A DNA stretch of 64,000 nt, taken from Pseudomonadota bacterium. GTDB taxonomy: Bacteria > Pseudomonadota > Alphaproteobacteria > Azospirillales > Azospirillaceae. Below, one piece after another: positions 54,906 to 63,273 of the stretch (the first letter of the stretch is position 1; each line of letters starts with the position of its first letter). A model generated the notes under the pieces. That model searched no databases, was not told where the DNA came from, and saw nothing but the letters and a program-made list of their open reading frames with translations. The DNA lies in NCBI GenBank assembly GCA_023411035.1, contig JAEYPE010000197.1, forward strand, positions 1-64,000, given 5' to 3'. The position numbers were made by a program, and so were the translations under genes.

Positions 54906-55071
54906 CAGGGCAATCGCATTTGAGATCCCCTCTCCCCTCTGGGGAGAGGGTTAGGGTGAGGGGGTTGCGCTTGTGCCGGACATATCTCCATGCACAACCC
55001 CCTCACCGGCCCTGCGGGCCACCCTCTCCCCAGAGGGGAGAGGGCTATGATAGCCGAATGCGATTGCCCTG
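54906..55071. mobile_element. 166-bp MITE-like inverted-repeat element
   Basis: CAGGGCAATCGCATT (54906-54920) and AATGCGATTGCCCTG (55057-55071) are perfect 15-bp terminal inverted repeats. Inside are two CCCTCTCCCC-TCTG-GGGAGAGGG-type palindromes in opposite orientation and an inner GGTGAGGGGGTTG / CAACCCCCTCACC pair. No coding capacity and no clear target-site duplication were found. The inner palindromes match the REP-like unit at 39.6 kb. Confidence 0.7.
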
Positions 55072-55112
55072 ATGGACACATCGCAATGGCTCGACTTCCG
55101 GTCAGACCGCTC

Positions 55113-55940
55113 TCAATCCAGGAAAATATCCGGCGCCAGGGGCGCGCCCGGCTTCACCGCGTAGGGCTCCAGGTCGGTGACGCCCTCCTCCGCCAGCACC
55201 TCGTCGTCGATGAAGAAGTTCCCGGTGCAGGTCCTGGCGTCGCGGGTCAGGATGGCGTGGGCGGCGTCGGCCAGGATGTCCGGCTTGCGGCAGTTGTCGA
55301 ACTCCGCCGCGCCCATCAGCATGGCGATGGCCGCCGTGCCGATGATGGTGCGCGGCCAGAGGGAGTTCACGGCCACCTTGCCGCGGAACTCCGCGCTCAT
55401 GCCCAACGTGCACAGGCTCATCGCGTATTTGGCGGTGGTGTAGGCGGTGTGGTTCTGGAACCAGCGCGGGTTCAGGTTCAGCGGCGGCGACAGGGTCAGG
55501 ATGTGCGGGTTCTCCGCCTTCAGCAGATGCGGCAGGCAGGCCTGGGAGCAGGCGAAGGTGCCCCGCCCGTTGACCCCCATCATCAGGTCCCAGCGCTTCA
55601 TCGGGGTTTCCAGCGTGCCGGTCAGGCTGATCGCGCTGGCGTTGTTCACCAGGATGTCGATGCCGCCGAACGCCTCCACCGTGCGGGCCACGGCCTCAGC
55701 CACCTGGGCGTCGTCGCGGATGTCGCAGAGGACCGGCAACGCCTTGCCGCCCGCGGCCTCCACCTCCTCCGCGGCGGAGAAGATGGTGCCGGGCAGCTTC
55801 GGATGCGGCTCCGACGTCTTGGCGGCAATGACGACATTGGCGCCGTCGCGCGCGGCGCGCAGGGCGATGGCCTTGCCGATGCCCCGGCTGGCCCCGGTGA
55901 TGAACAGAGTCTTGCCCTTCAGAGTGCGCGCATCGGTCAT
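55113..55940 (-). CDS. short-chain dehydrogenase/reductase
   Basis: A 275-residue NAD(P)-dependent oxidoreductase. The cofactor motif is FITGASRGIGKAIAL (15-27), NNASAISLTGTLE is the second signature, and the catalytic set is Ser151 with Tyr167 and Lys171 (YTTAKY). The pattern (VLCDIRDDAQV, MGVNGRGTF, TAYTTAKYAMSL) resembles HSDL2-like SDRs. ATG 55940 follows AGGGAGGGAAACCAGC. Substrate unknown. It stands alone. Confidence 0.88.
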   Translation of the reverse strand: MTDARTLKGKTLFITGASRGIGKAIALRAARDGANVVIAAKTSEPHPKLPGTIFSAAEEVEAAGGKALPVLCDIRDDAQVAEAVARTVEAFGGIDILVNNASAISLTGTLETPMKRWDLMMGVNGRGTFACSQACLPHLLKAENPHILTLSPPLNLNPRWFQNHTAYTTAKYAMSLCTLGMSAEFRGKVAVNSLWPRTIIGTAAIAMLMGAAEFDNCRKPDILADAAHAILTRDARTCTGNFFIDDEVLAEEGVTDLEPYAVKPGAPLAPDIFLD

Positions 55941-56109
55941 GCTGGTTTCCCTCCCTTGTTCTTTCCGCCGGAGCCGGCCTGTTGTCGGCGATGCTACCAC
56001 AAATCCCCTCGGCGCCGTCCATGCGCCTGCGTCATTCAATTGACCTATGCGTCAATGCGCCCTTCCCGTCTAGACTGCGCTTGCCCCCTCCGTTCGGGAA
56101 AGCCTGCCC

Positions 56110-56853
56110 GTGCGCCTTCCGGTCCTCGCCCTTGCCCTGATCCTCGGCGCGCCGCCCGCCTTCGCGCAGGCGGTGGCGCAGCATCTGTTCTTCGAAGCCG
56201 TGACCGCGGGCGTCACGCCCGACGCCCCCTACGAGGCCCGCCAGCGCCTGACCGAGCGCGCCCGGAGCGACCTGCTGCCCGCCATCCTGGAAGCCGCCGG
56301 GCTGGACGGCGCAGGGGCGGTCACGGAGTTGCGGATGGGCGGCTACCGGCTCCGGACCAACCCGTCGCTCCACATGACCGTGGCGCTGGAGGACGCGCCC
56401 GCCGACCGGCTGGCCGGGGCCATCGCCTGGAGCCTCGAACAGGAAAGCGTCCTGGTGGCGGACTTCGACAGCGCGGACGGCGCCACCGGCTACGCCCTGG
56501 TCCGCTTTCCCGCGGGCAGCCTGACGCCGGACCTCGCCCAGCGCTTCTTCCTCGCCGCGGCGGCGGAGCATGAGGGGCTGGGCGGCGGCTACACCGCCTT
56601 CGGCGACACGTTGCTGTTCCTGAATCTGCGCGGCGGCGACGGGAAGCCCTACAGCGGCCTGTCCGACGACGCCTTCACCGAGGCCCTGCGCCGCGCCGCC
56701 GCCGCCTTCCCCGGCGCGGTCCTGACGGAAACCGGGCACGCCGACGCGCGGCTGGTCTTCCAGCCGCCCCGGCCCGACCGCCCCGCCCTGGCCCCGCTGC
56801 GGGCGCGGCACGCGGCGCTGCTGTCCGAAACCTTGACCACCGAGAAACCTTGA
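56110..56853 (+). CDS. exported hypothetical protein
   Basis: A 247-residue protein starting at GTG 56110 with a signal peptide (LPVLALALILGAPPAFA, cleavage before QAV). It has no cysteine and no recognised motif; the visible structure is alternating Ala-rich helices and strands (GYALVRFPAGSL, DTLLFLNLRGGDGK). It is 16 bp upstream of the BMP-family gene and may be cotranscribed with it. The function is unknown. Confidence 0.65.
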   Translation: MRLPVLALALILGAPPAFAQAVAQHLFFEAVTAGVTPDAPYEARQRLTERARSDLLPAILEAAGLDGAGAVTELRMGGYRLRTNPSLHMTVALEDAPADRLAGAIAWSLEQESVLVADFDSADGATGYALVRFPAGSLTPDLAQRFFLAAAAEHEGLGGGYTAFGDTLLFLNLRGGDGKPYSGLSDDAFTEALRRAAAAFPGAVLTETGHADARLVFQPPRPDRPALAPLRARHAALLSETLTTEKP

Positions 56854-56869
56854 CCACCGAGCCTGCCCG

Positions 56870-57862
56870 ATGATCCACCACCCCTCCCGCCGTTCCGTCC
56901 TGGCCCTGGGCGCCGCCGGCCTCGTCACGCTCGCCTGTCCGGTGCGGGCGCAGGATTTCGCGCCGGGGCTGCTCTACGCGGTGGGGCAGAAATTCGACAA
57001 GAGCTTCAACGAGGGCGCCTTCGCCGGGGCGGAGCGCTTCAAGGACGCCACCGGGGTCGCCTACCGCGACTATCTGCCCGCCAGCACGGCGCAGTTCGAA
57101 CAGGCGGTGGCCGCCCTGCTGCGGCGCGGGGTGACCGACCTCGCGATGATCGGCTTCTACTACGCCGCCCCGCTCGCCAGCCTCGCGCCGAAGCATCCCG
57201 CCGTCCGCTTCACCATCGTCGATGCGGTGGTGGAGGCGCCGAACGTCCAGTCCGTGACCTTCAAGGAGCAGGAGGGGGCCTTCCTCGTCGGCATGCTGGC
57301 GGCGATGGCGTCGAAGACCGGGACGGTCGGCTTCATCGGGGCACTGGACATCCCGCTGATCCGCAAATTCATCGCGGGCTTCCAGCAGGGCGCCCGCCAC
57401 GCCCGCCCGGACATCGGTCTGCTGGTCAATTTCGTGGGCACCACCCCCGCCGCCTTCAACGATCCCACCACCGGGGCGGAGGTGGCGAAGGCCCAGTTCC
57501 AGCGCGGCGCCGACGTGGTGTTCGCCGGGGCCGGCGTGTCCAACTTCGGCATCTTCGCGGCGGCCAAGGACGACGGGCGGTTCGCCATCGGGGTGGACAG
57601 CAACCAGAACCACCTCTACCCCGGCACCATCCTCACCTCGATGCTGAAGCGGGTGGATCTGGCGGTGGAGCGCGCCTTCGGGGAGGGCCGCAGCGGCGCC
57701 TGGACCCCTGGCCCGCGCAGCCTGGGGCTGGCCGAACGCGGGGTCGACTATGCGCTGGACGACAACAACCGCGCGCTCGTCAGCACCGCCATGCGCGACC
57801 GGCTGGAGGAGGCCCGCGACGCCATCATCCAGGGCCGCATCCGGGTGGCGGAAACCCTGTAG
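56870..57862 (+). CDS. BMP family substrate-binding protein
   Basis: A 330-residue periplasmic binding protein of the BMP/PnrA family, which usually binds purine nucleosides or related ligands for ABC uptake. The N-terminus PSRRSVLALGAAGLVTLA has a twin-arginine, likely Tat, signal. Family motifs include LYAVGQKFDKSFNEGAFAG, FKEQEGAFLVGMLAA, TGTVGFIGALD and FAIGVDSNQNHLYPGTIL. No permease or ATPase genes are adjacent, so its transporter must be encoded elsewhere. Confidence 0.87.
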   Translation: MIHHPSRRSVLALGAAGLVTLACPVRAQDFAPGLLYAVGQKFDKSFNEGAFAGAERFKDATGVAYRDYLPASTAQFEQAVAALLRRGVTDLAMIGFYYAAPLASLAPKHPAVRFTIVDAVVEAPNVQSVTFKEQEGAFLVGMLAAMASKTGTVGFIGALDIPLIRKFIAGFQQGARHARPDIGLLVNFVGTTPAAFNDPTTGAEVAKAQFQRGADVVFAGAGVSNFGIFAAAKDDGRFAIGVDSNQNHLYPGTILTSMLKRVDLAVERAFGEGRSGAWTPGPRSLGLAERGVDYALDDNNRALVSTAMRDRLEEARDAIIQGRIRVAETL

Positions 57863-57868
57863 GCCCCC

Positions 57869-59053
57869 TCAAGCGTATTGGGGCTCCACCCCCACGGCGA
57901 AGCTCACATCGGCGCCGCGCAGCGTCTCCACCGTGGCGCGGATGCGCGTCAGGTCGGTGCCGTGCAGGATCGCGCGGGCAAGGCTGGTGTCGCGCAGGTC
58001 GGCGCCGGTCAGGCTGGCCTCGGAAAGGTTGGTCGGCCACAGGCGGCTGCCGTCCCCGGACAGGTCCACCGGACGCAGCCGCGCCCGCCACAGCTTGGCC
58101 CCCGCCAGATTGGCGCCCCGCAGGTTGCAGCCGGACAGGTCGGCGCTGGTGAAGTCGGCCTCGCGCAGGTCGCAGTAGGACAAGTCCGCCATCACCAGCT
58201 TCGCCCCGGAGAAATCCGCCCCGCGCAACCCGCAGAAGCGCATCACGCAGCCGGCGAGAAGCTGGTTGGCGAAGTTGTAGCCGCGCAGGTCGGCGCGCTG
58301 CATCTCCAGCCGCAGGCCGGCGGCGGCGTTCCGTTCGACCCAGAGCTGGTGGGCGGAAATGCTGTCGGCCATCCGCCCGGCAAGGCTGACCAGTCCGGTG
58401 CCGTCCACGTCGATGCCGCGCCGCTCCAGCGTCTGGCGCAGAGCGTCGTCCAGCCGGGCACCGCACAGCAGGGTGCCCTCCATCTCCACCTTCTCCATCA
58501 CGGCGCCGATCAGGTTCGCCCCGATCAGGATCGCCCCCGACAGGTCGCTGCCGGAGAAATTCGCCCCGCCGAGATCGCAGCCGGAAAAGTCGCACTGCGC
58601 CAGACGCGCGTCGGACAGCACGGCACGGGCCATCTTGGAGCCGATGAAGGTGGTGCTGCCGTCGGCGTTGCCCGCCGGCTTGCGCTCGTCCGCACCCAGC
58701 ATCATCCCCTTGCGCAGGTCGGCGCCGCGCAGATTGGCCTCCTCCAGCTTGGCCCCCTCCACCCGCGCGCCGCGCAGGTCGGCACTTTCCAGCGACGCGC
58801 CGGTCAGGTCCGCCTTGGACAGGTCGGCGCCGAACAGGTCGGTGCGCGACAGGTCGGCCCCGGCCAGCCGGGCGCTGTTCAGGTTCGCCCCGCTGAGCTT
58901 CGCGCTGCTGAGGTTGATGCGGCGCAGCCCCAAGCCCGACAGATTGTGGAAGCTGAGGTCGGCGCAACGGCCCTTCATGCTTGGGTCGCGCGTCAGCCAT
59001 TGCTGATGCTTGATCAGCGCGTTGCGGATCGCCCTCAGATACCGCTCTTCCAC
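57869..59053 (-). CDS. pentapeptide repeat protein
   Basis: A 394-residue protein made largely of A(D/N)LXX pentapeptides, which fold as a right-handed beta-helix. Clear repeat runs occur at about residues 30-120 (LSGANLNSARLAGADL), 135-170 and 255-375 (ADFTSADLSGCNLRGANL). A non-repeat middle part (about 175-235) interrupts the helix. Members include DNA-gyrase protectors, but most have no known role, and no quinolone-related context is seen. The N-terminal 28 residues are helical. It is convergent with the BMP gene. Confidence 0.9.
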   Translation of the reverse strand: MEERYLRAIRNALIKHQQWLTRDPSMKGRCADLSFHNLSGLGLRRINLSSAKLSGANLNSARLAGADLSRTDLFGADLSKADLTGASLESADLRGARVEGAKLEEANLRGADLRKGMMLGADERKPAGNADGSTTFIGSKMARAVLSDARLAQCDFSGCDLGGANFSGSDLSGAILIGANLIGAVMEKVEMEGTLLCGARLDDALRQTLERRGIDVDGTGLVSLAGRMADSISAHQLWVERNAAAGLRLEMQRADLRGYNFANQLLAGCVMRFCGLRGADFSGAKLVMADLSYCDLREADFTSADLSGCNLRGANLAGAKLWRARLRPVDLSGDGSRLWPTNLSEASLTGADLRDTSLARAILHGTDLTRIRATVETLRGADVSFAVGVEPQYA

Positions 59054-59183
59054 GTGCGACGTCTCCGCGCCGTCCGTCCGCCTTTCCCGGTTATGCGCAA
59101 CCGGTTGAACGACCGGACCCCATGCTACGCAAGGATGTTACCAGAACCGCCTGGAAAAAGCGAAAGCCCCGATCCGGCTCGCC

Positions 59184-59936
59184 TCAGCGGAGCGTGTCGG
59201 CCAGCAGCGCCCCCCGCGACGCCATCATGTACAGCCCCATGTGGTGCGCCGGCGCCTGCGGGTGGGCCGCCGTCTCCGGCAGGCCGAGCGCCTGCGCCGT
59301 CTCCGCCGGCAGGTCGTAGGTCGCGCAGCCTGGCTCGTAGACCACCACGTCCCTCAGCGTCGGCATCATGCCGTGGTTGCGCGCGGACAGCAGGGTCAGC
59401 ACGAAATCCATCACGCACACGTCGGTGCAAATGCCCACCGTGACGACCGACTCCAGCCGGTTGCCGTTGACCCAGTCCACCAGCCGGTTGCGCCCGGCTC
59501 TCCCATCCGCGCCCAACTCCGTCGCGCCGACGAAGAAATCGATGCAGTCCTTGGCGATCAGGGTCGCCGACGGCTCCGACTCGAGCCAGGCCAGTTCGGA
59601 AACCAGCTCGTCATGGCCGGTGCCCGCCAGACAGTGCGGGGGATAGGGCGGCTCCGGCCTGTCCGGGTCGTGGCGGTCCAACGACACGCAGATCGGCCAG
59701 CCGGCCCCGGCGAAGCGGCGGGCCAGACGGTCCGTCTCGGCGATCATGCGGTCCACCTGTTCGTTCGGCGCCGCGGGGGCGAGCGGGCCGCAGCCGACGG
59801 CGGCGAAACCCTTCACCTCGTCGATGATGACCAGACCGGTGCCCCCGGCGGGCATCGCATAATCGCCGAGCGCCACCGGAAAGCTGCGGCGGATGGTGTC
59901 CAGCGCCTCGTCGCTGCGGATCAGCAGGTCCAGCAT
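59184..59936 (-). CDS. isochorismatase/nicotinamidase-family hydrolase
   Basis: A 250-residue cysteine hydrolase. The catalytic Asp39 is in GLVIIDEVKGF, Lys129 in LIAKDCIDFF and Cys174 in GICTDVCVMDFVL; the metal-site region is SLDRHDPDRPEPP. This Asp-Lys-Cys set with a DxH-like metal motif fits nicotinamidase-like enzymes, though N-carbamoyl amide hydrolases share it. ATG 59936 has AAGGA just upstream; a longer frame to 60044 lacks support. It stands alone. Confidence 0.85.
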   Translation of the reverse strand: MLDLLIRSDEALDTIRRSFPVALGDYAMPAGGTGLVIIDEVKGFAAVGCGPLAPAAPNEQVDRMIAETDRLARRFAGAGWPICVSLDRHDPDRPEPPYPPHCLAGTGHDELVSELAWLESEPSATLIAKDCIDFFVGATELGADGRAGRNRLVDWVNGNRLESVVTVGICTDVCVMDFVLTLLSARNHGMMPTLRDVVVYEPGCATYDLPAETAQALGLPETAAHPQAPAHHMGLYMMASRGALLADTLR

Positions 59937-60199
59937 GGGTCCTTCCTTTCGAACGGCAGATCGGAGTGGCGCAACATTCCAGGACTGTTTCGTCGCACTG
60001 CGACATTCTGGCCGAACGCTTGCGCAAGGGTCCGAAAGAATCAATGGAATTCAAGCCGGTCGCCCCAGTGTTGCAACCGTAGGGCACGGTCCCGCCAGTG
60101 CCCGGAGGGACATGCGACGGAATACCGCAATGCCAAGCCGTGAGACTCGCCCCCCAATAAGGCGACGAGAAGCTCCTGCCGCAACCATAAGGTACACCA

Positions 60200-60760
60200 A
60201 TGGTTCCATCGGCCGAGTTCCTGGGCATGCTTCTGCTGGTCACCAGCGCCGCGGCGCTCGGCCTGTCCATCGTCATCGACGTCGGGCAGATCACGTCGGA
60301 GAAGGCGCGTCAGGCCATCATGACGCGCCAGCACGACCGGAAGAAGTCGGCGCTGGGCGAATGGACCCGCAAGATGGCCGAGCGGCAGGAGGAACTGGCG
60401 GCCTTCCAGGCCCGCTGCAACGATTGCAACGGGCGCCGGCAGAAGGCGTTGGCGGACATCAAGGCGCTGGAACTCACCAAGGTGGAGTTCGTGCACGAAC
60501 TGGGTGACGGCGACAGTTCCAGCGGCTACTGGGTCCGGCTGACCGTGCAGGACGAGTTCCCGTCCATCGAACGGCGCGACGTGATCTTCGCCCGCCAGAT
60601 CTGGAACTATCCCAACGTCGCCCATGCCTGGGCATCCTCCGCCGATCAGGCGGCGGCGATGGCGCGGGCCGCCTTTTCCGCGAAGAACGGCGTCCTGCCG
60701 AGCATGATCCTCCCGCTCGCCCAGGCCCCCAACCCCGACGCGGAGGGGATTCCCGCATGA
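60200..60760 (+). CDS. membrane-anchored coiled-coil protein, unknown (first of pair)
   Basis: A 186-residue protein has one N-terminal membrane helix (FLGMLLLVTSAAALGLSIVI), a coiled coil at about 30-95 (GEWTRKMAERQEELAAFQAR) with a CNDCNG pair of cysteines, and a globular C-terminus (GYWVRLTVQDEF, then VAHAWASSADQAA). The same layout appears in the next gene, which it overlaps by 4 bp, so the two are likely partners derived from a duplication. Family not recognised. Confidence 0.7.
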   Translation: MVPSAEFLGMLLLVTSAAALGLSIVIDVGQITSEKARQAIMTRQHDRKKSALGEWTRKMAERQEELAAFQARCNDCNGRRQKALADIKALELTKVEFVHELGDGDSSSGYWVRLTVQDEFPSIERRDVIFARQIWNYPNVAHAWASSADQAAAMARAAFSAKNGVLPSMILPLAQAPNPDAEGIPA

Positions 60761-61368
60761 CCGGGATGATGCTCTATCTGAGCCTGGGGCTGATGGTCCT
60801 GACCGTCCTGTCCAACCGCTATTGGCGGCGGCAACTGGACGGTCTGCGCAAAGCCCAAGTACGCATCCGCGAGAAGATGGAGGAGGTGGGAAAGGACGTG
60901 GAGGATATCGCCGTCGCCTATTCCCAAATCGCCCAGAAGCACGCCGACGCCGAAAAACGCGCCCTGAAGGCGGAGCAGGACATGCAGGCCGCCCTGAACG
61001 AACTGGAGGCGAAACGGGCGTCGTCCGCCGTCCGCTATCATGTGTTCGACCGGTCCGAACCCCGTCCGGGCCGCTTCTGGGAGGCCGCGGTGCGCCATGT
61101 GCCGACCGACGCCACGGTGATGGTGGGCCAGCGCGGCTGGGTGGGCATCCGCCGCTGTCTGCTGACCGCCGAGACGGAACGGGAGGTGCGTGACCGCGTG
61201 ACCGCCCGCTACCCGCGCAAGGCGGGATTCCAAGTGCTGGAAGTGGTGCCCTGCCGGTTGGCCGGACTGTCGGTGAACCGCATCCCCGAACTCAGCACCT
61301 TCCGCCGGGCCGCCGCAGCGGATGATACCGCCCGCCCTCCCCGCCGGGCCGCCAGCGCCCGCGGATGA
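60757..61368 (+). CDS. membrane-anchored coiled-coil protein, unknown (second of pair)
   Basis: A 203-residue protein with one N-terminal membrane helix (MMLYLSLGLMVLTVLS), a coiled coil at about 25-90 (GKDVEDIAVAYSQIAQKHAD) and a globular C-terminus (YHVFDRSEPRPGRFWEAAV, then LTAETEREVRDRV). The C-terminal segment is similar in order and length to that of the preceding gene. A basic, Ala-rich tail follows. The role is unknown. Its neighbour galU is convergent. Confidence 0.7.
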   Translation: MTGMMLYLSLGLMVLTVLSNRYWRRQLDGLRKAQVRIREKMEEVGKDVEDIAVAYSQIAQKHADAEKRALKAEQDMQAALNELEAKRASSAVRYHVFDRSEPRPGRFWEAAVRHVPTDATVMVGQRGWVGIRRCLLTAETEREVRDRVTARYPRKAGFQVLEVVPCRLAGLSVNRIPELSTFRRAAAADDTARPPRRAASARG

Positions 61369-61375
61369 GCGCGCC

Positions 61376-61415
61376 GGCCCGCGGGAAGAAGGAACGCGTC
61401 CCCTCCCCGCGGGCC
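61376..61415. terminator. inverted repeat between convergent genes before galU
   Basis: GGCCCGCGGG (61376-61385) and CCCGCGGGCC (61406-61415) are perfect 10-bp arms with a 20-nt loop between the convergent coiled-coil gene and galU. There is no T-run; termination is inferred from position. Confidence 0.5.
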
Positions 61416-61422
61416 GCCCGCT

Positions 61423-62292
61423 TCAGCAGTACTTGCGCAGCATCTCGCGGACCTTGTCCGCCATGTCCGGACGCTTCAGCGCGTGGGCCAGCGTGGCCTC
61501 GATGAAGCCGACCTTGTCGCCGCAGTCGTGGCGGGTGCCTTCGAAGCGCAGGCCGTGGAACGGCTGCGTGCCGATCAGCTTGGCCATCGCGTCGGTGAGC
61601 TGGATCTCGTTGCCGGCGCCGCGCTGCTGCTTCTCCAGATGGTCGAACACCTCCGGCTGCAGGATGTAGCGGCCGATGATCGACAGGGTGGAGGGCGCCT
61701 CTTCCGGCTTCGGCTTCTCGACGAGGCCGCGGACGGTGGCCAGACGGCCGTCGTCCTTCTCCACGTCCAGGATGCCGTAGCTGCTGGTCCGCTCCCGCGG
61801 GACGTCCACGACGGCGACGATGTTGCCGCCCACCTCGTTGTAGGCGTCCACCATCTGCTTCAGGCAGGGGGTGTCGGCCTGAACGAAGTCGTCGGGCAGG
61901 ACGATGGCGAAGGGATCGTTGCCGATCACCGCGCGCGCGCACCACACCGCGTGGCCAAGGCCCAGCGGGACCTGCTGGCGGGTGTAGAAGCAGCGGCCCG
62001 GCGCGATCTCGCTGTGGCGCACCTCCTCCAGGGCGTCCTGCTTGCCGCGCTCCTCAAGGGTGCGGTTCAGTTCCGTGTCGGCGTCGAAATGGTCTTCGAT
62101 GGCGCGTTTGCTGCGGCCCGTGACGAACACGAAATCCTCGATGCCGGCGGCCCGCGCCTCTTCAACCGCATGCTGAAGCAAAGGCCGGTCGACCAGAGGC
62201 AGCATTTCCTTTGGAATCGCCTTTGTGGCCGGCAGAAAGCGCGTACCGAGACCGGCGACGGGGAACACCACCTTGCGCACAGGCTTTCGCAT
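61423..62292 (-). CDS. galU: UTP-glucose-1-phosphate uridylyltransferase
   Basis: GalU makes UDP-glucose for polysaccharide and envelope synthesis. The 289-residue length is normal. Signatures are VVFPVAGLGTRFLPATKAIPKEMLP, given here as PVAGLGTRFLPATKAIPKE, plus DFVFVTGRSKRAIEDHFD, QQVPLGLGHAVWCA and AIVLPDDFVQ. The late Lys of LVEKPKPEEAPS is also conserved. The start is ATG 62292; an upstream extension to 62490 overlaps the J-domain gene and has no support. Confidence 0.96.
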   Translation of the reverse strand: MRKPVRKVVFPVAGLGTRFLPATKAIPKEMLPLVDRPLLQHAVEEARAAGIEDFVFVTGRSKRAIEDHFDADTELNRTLEERGKQDALEEVRHSEIAPGRCFYTRQQVPLGLGHAVWCARAVIGNDPFAIVLPDDFVQADTPCLKQMVDAYNEVGGNIVAVVDVPRERTSSYGILDVEKDDGRLATVRGLVEKPKPEEAPSTLSIIGRYILQPEVFDHLEKQQRGAGNEIQLTDAMAKLIGTQPFHGLRFEGTRHDCGDKVGFIEATLAHALKRPDMADKVREMLRKYC

Positions 62293-62425
62293 TGGGGTTC
62301 TCTTGTAGTTGCTTACGGAAATACTTCGAATATGGAGACGATTCGCGGATTTGCAAAACGCTCGCCCAGCTTTCTGCCACAGGCCATTCGGTAACGCAAC
62401 TCCTCTTCCGAAACCCGGCAAAAGG

Positions 62426-63178
62426 TTAGTTGCGCAGCAGCAAATCCTTCGCTTGGTTGATCTTGGCCGCCAAATAGGTGGACCCACCATGATCTGGGTG
62501 CACTTTCATCATCATCCGTCGGTGAGCATCCTTTACCTGCTCGGGTGTGGCTCCGGGGGGCAGCCCCAAAATATCATAGGCTTCCTCACGGGTCATGGCG
62601 CCCCCGCCACGGACGCCGCCCCCTCCGCCGGAACCGGATGCATCGGACCCGCCGGCGGCTTCATCCTGCGCCTTCTGCCAGTCCGGATGCGTGCGGTCCA
62701 GCCACGCCTCCAGCACGGAGGCCGATTGCGGATCGTCGCGGCGGCAGTCGTCGAGCAGCGCCGTCACCTGCCCCAGCGTCAGCGACTCCAGCGTGCGCCC
62801 GCGCCAGGGCCCGTGCAGCACCTCCCCCGTCATGGCGCCGGTGTCGTGGTGCAGGGTCATGCGCAGATAGAGCGTCTCGATCTGGGAGGTCTGCCCGCCT
62901 CCCGCGGAGCCGTAGGACGACGGACGCAGGGCATCGCGCAGCGCCCGCCAGCGGCTGAGCAGCGGAAAAGCCAGCGCCCCCAGCATCATGGCGGTGCCCA
63001 GCCGTCCGGTCAGGATCAGCAGCACGACCGCCACGACCGCCAGCGCGATGCCGCCGTAGCGCACCGCGGTCGCCAGCGTGCGCGGATCGGCGGACAGGAA
63101 GACGCGGGTCAGCATGGCGAACCCGCTCACCAGCGCGATGCCCAGGAGAAAGTACCCAAACATCCCGCTCTGCCCCAT
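62426..63178 (-). CDS. membrane-anchored J-domain protein
   Basis: A 250-residue protein with two N-terminal membrane segments (MFGYFLLGIALVSGFAML; IALAVVAVVLLIL), a middle soluble region, a Gly/Ser-rich linker (about 177-192), and a C-terminal J domain with the HPD motif in KVHPDHGGSTYLAAKIN. The arrangement resembles TIM14/Pam18-like proteins, with the J domain at the C-terminus. It should stimulate DnaK at the membrane. It lies 95 bp past the VWA gene on the same strand. Confidence 0.87.
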   Translation of the reverse strand: MGQSGMFGYFLLGIALVSGFAMLTRVFLSADPRTLATAVRYGGIALAVVAVVLLILTGRLGTAMMLGALAFPLLSRWRALRDALRPSSYGSAGGGQTSQIETLYLRMTLHHDTGAMTGEVLHGPWRGRTLESLTLGQVTALLDDCRRDDPQSASVLEAWLDRTHPDWQKAQDEAAGGSDASGSGGGGGVRGGGAMTREEAYDILGLPPGATPEQVKDAHRRMMMKVHPDHGGSTYLAAKINQAKDLLLRN

Positions 63179-63273
63179 GGTCTCAGAAATCCGCGCTATG
63201 ATGCATGGGATCGGTCCCCGCGTCCCGCTTCACCTTGTCCGCTCTGGCTCCATCCACCCGGACTCCGTCCGTT

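Noticed and set aside
55113..56039. Longer N-terminus for the short-chain dehydrogenase
   Set aside because: The extra 33 residues precede a strong ribosome binding site and lie outside the family; ATG 55940 fits better.
57878..59443. Plus-strand frame of 521 codons with apparent repeats opposite the pentapeptide-repeat gene
   Set aside because: The repeats are the complement of the pentapeptide codons; no start signal or independent motif is present.
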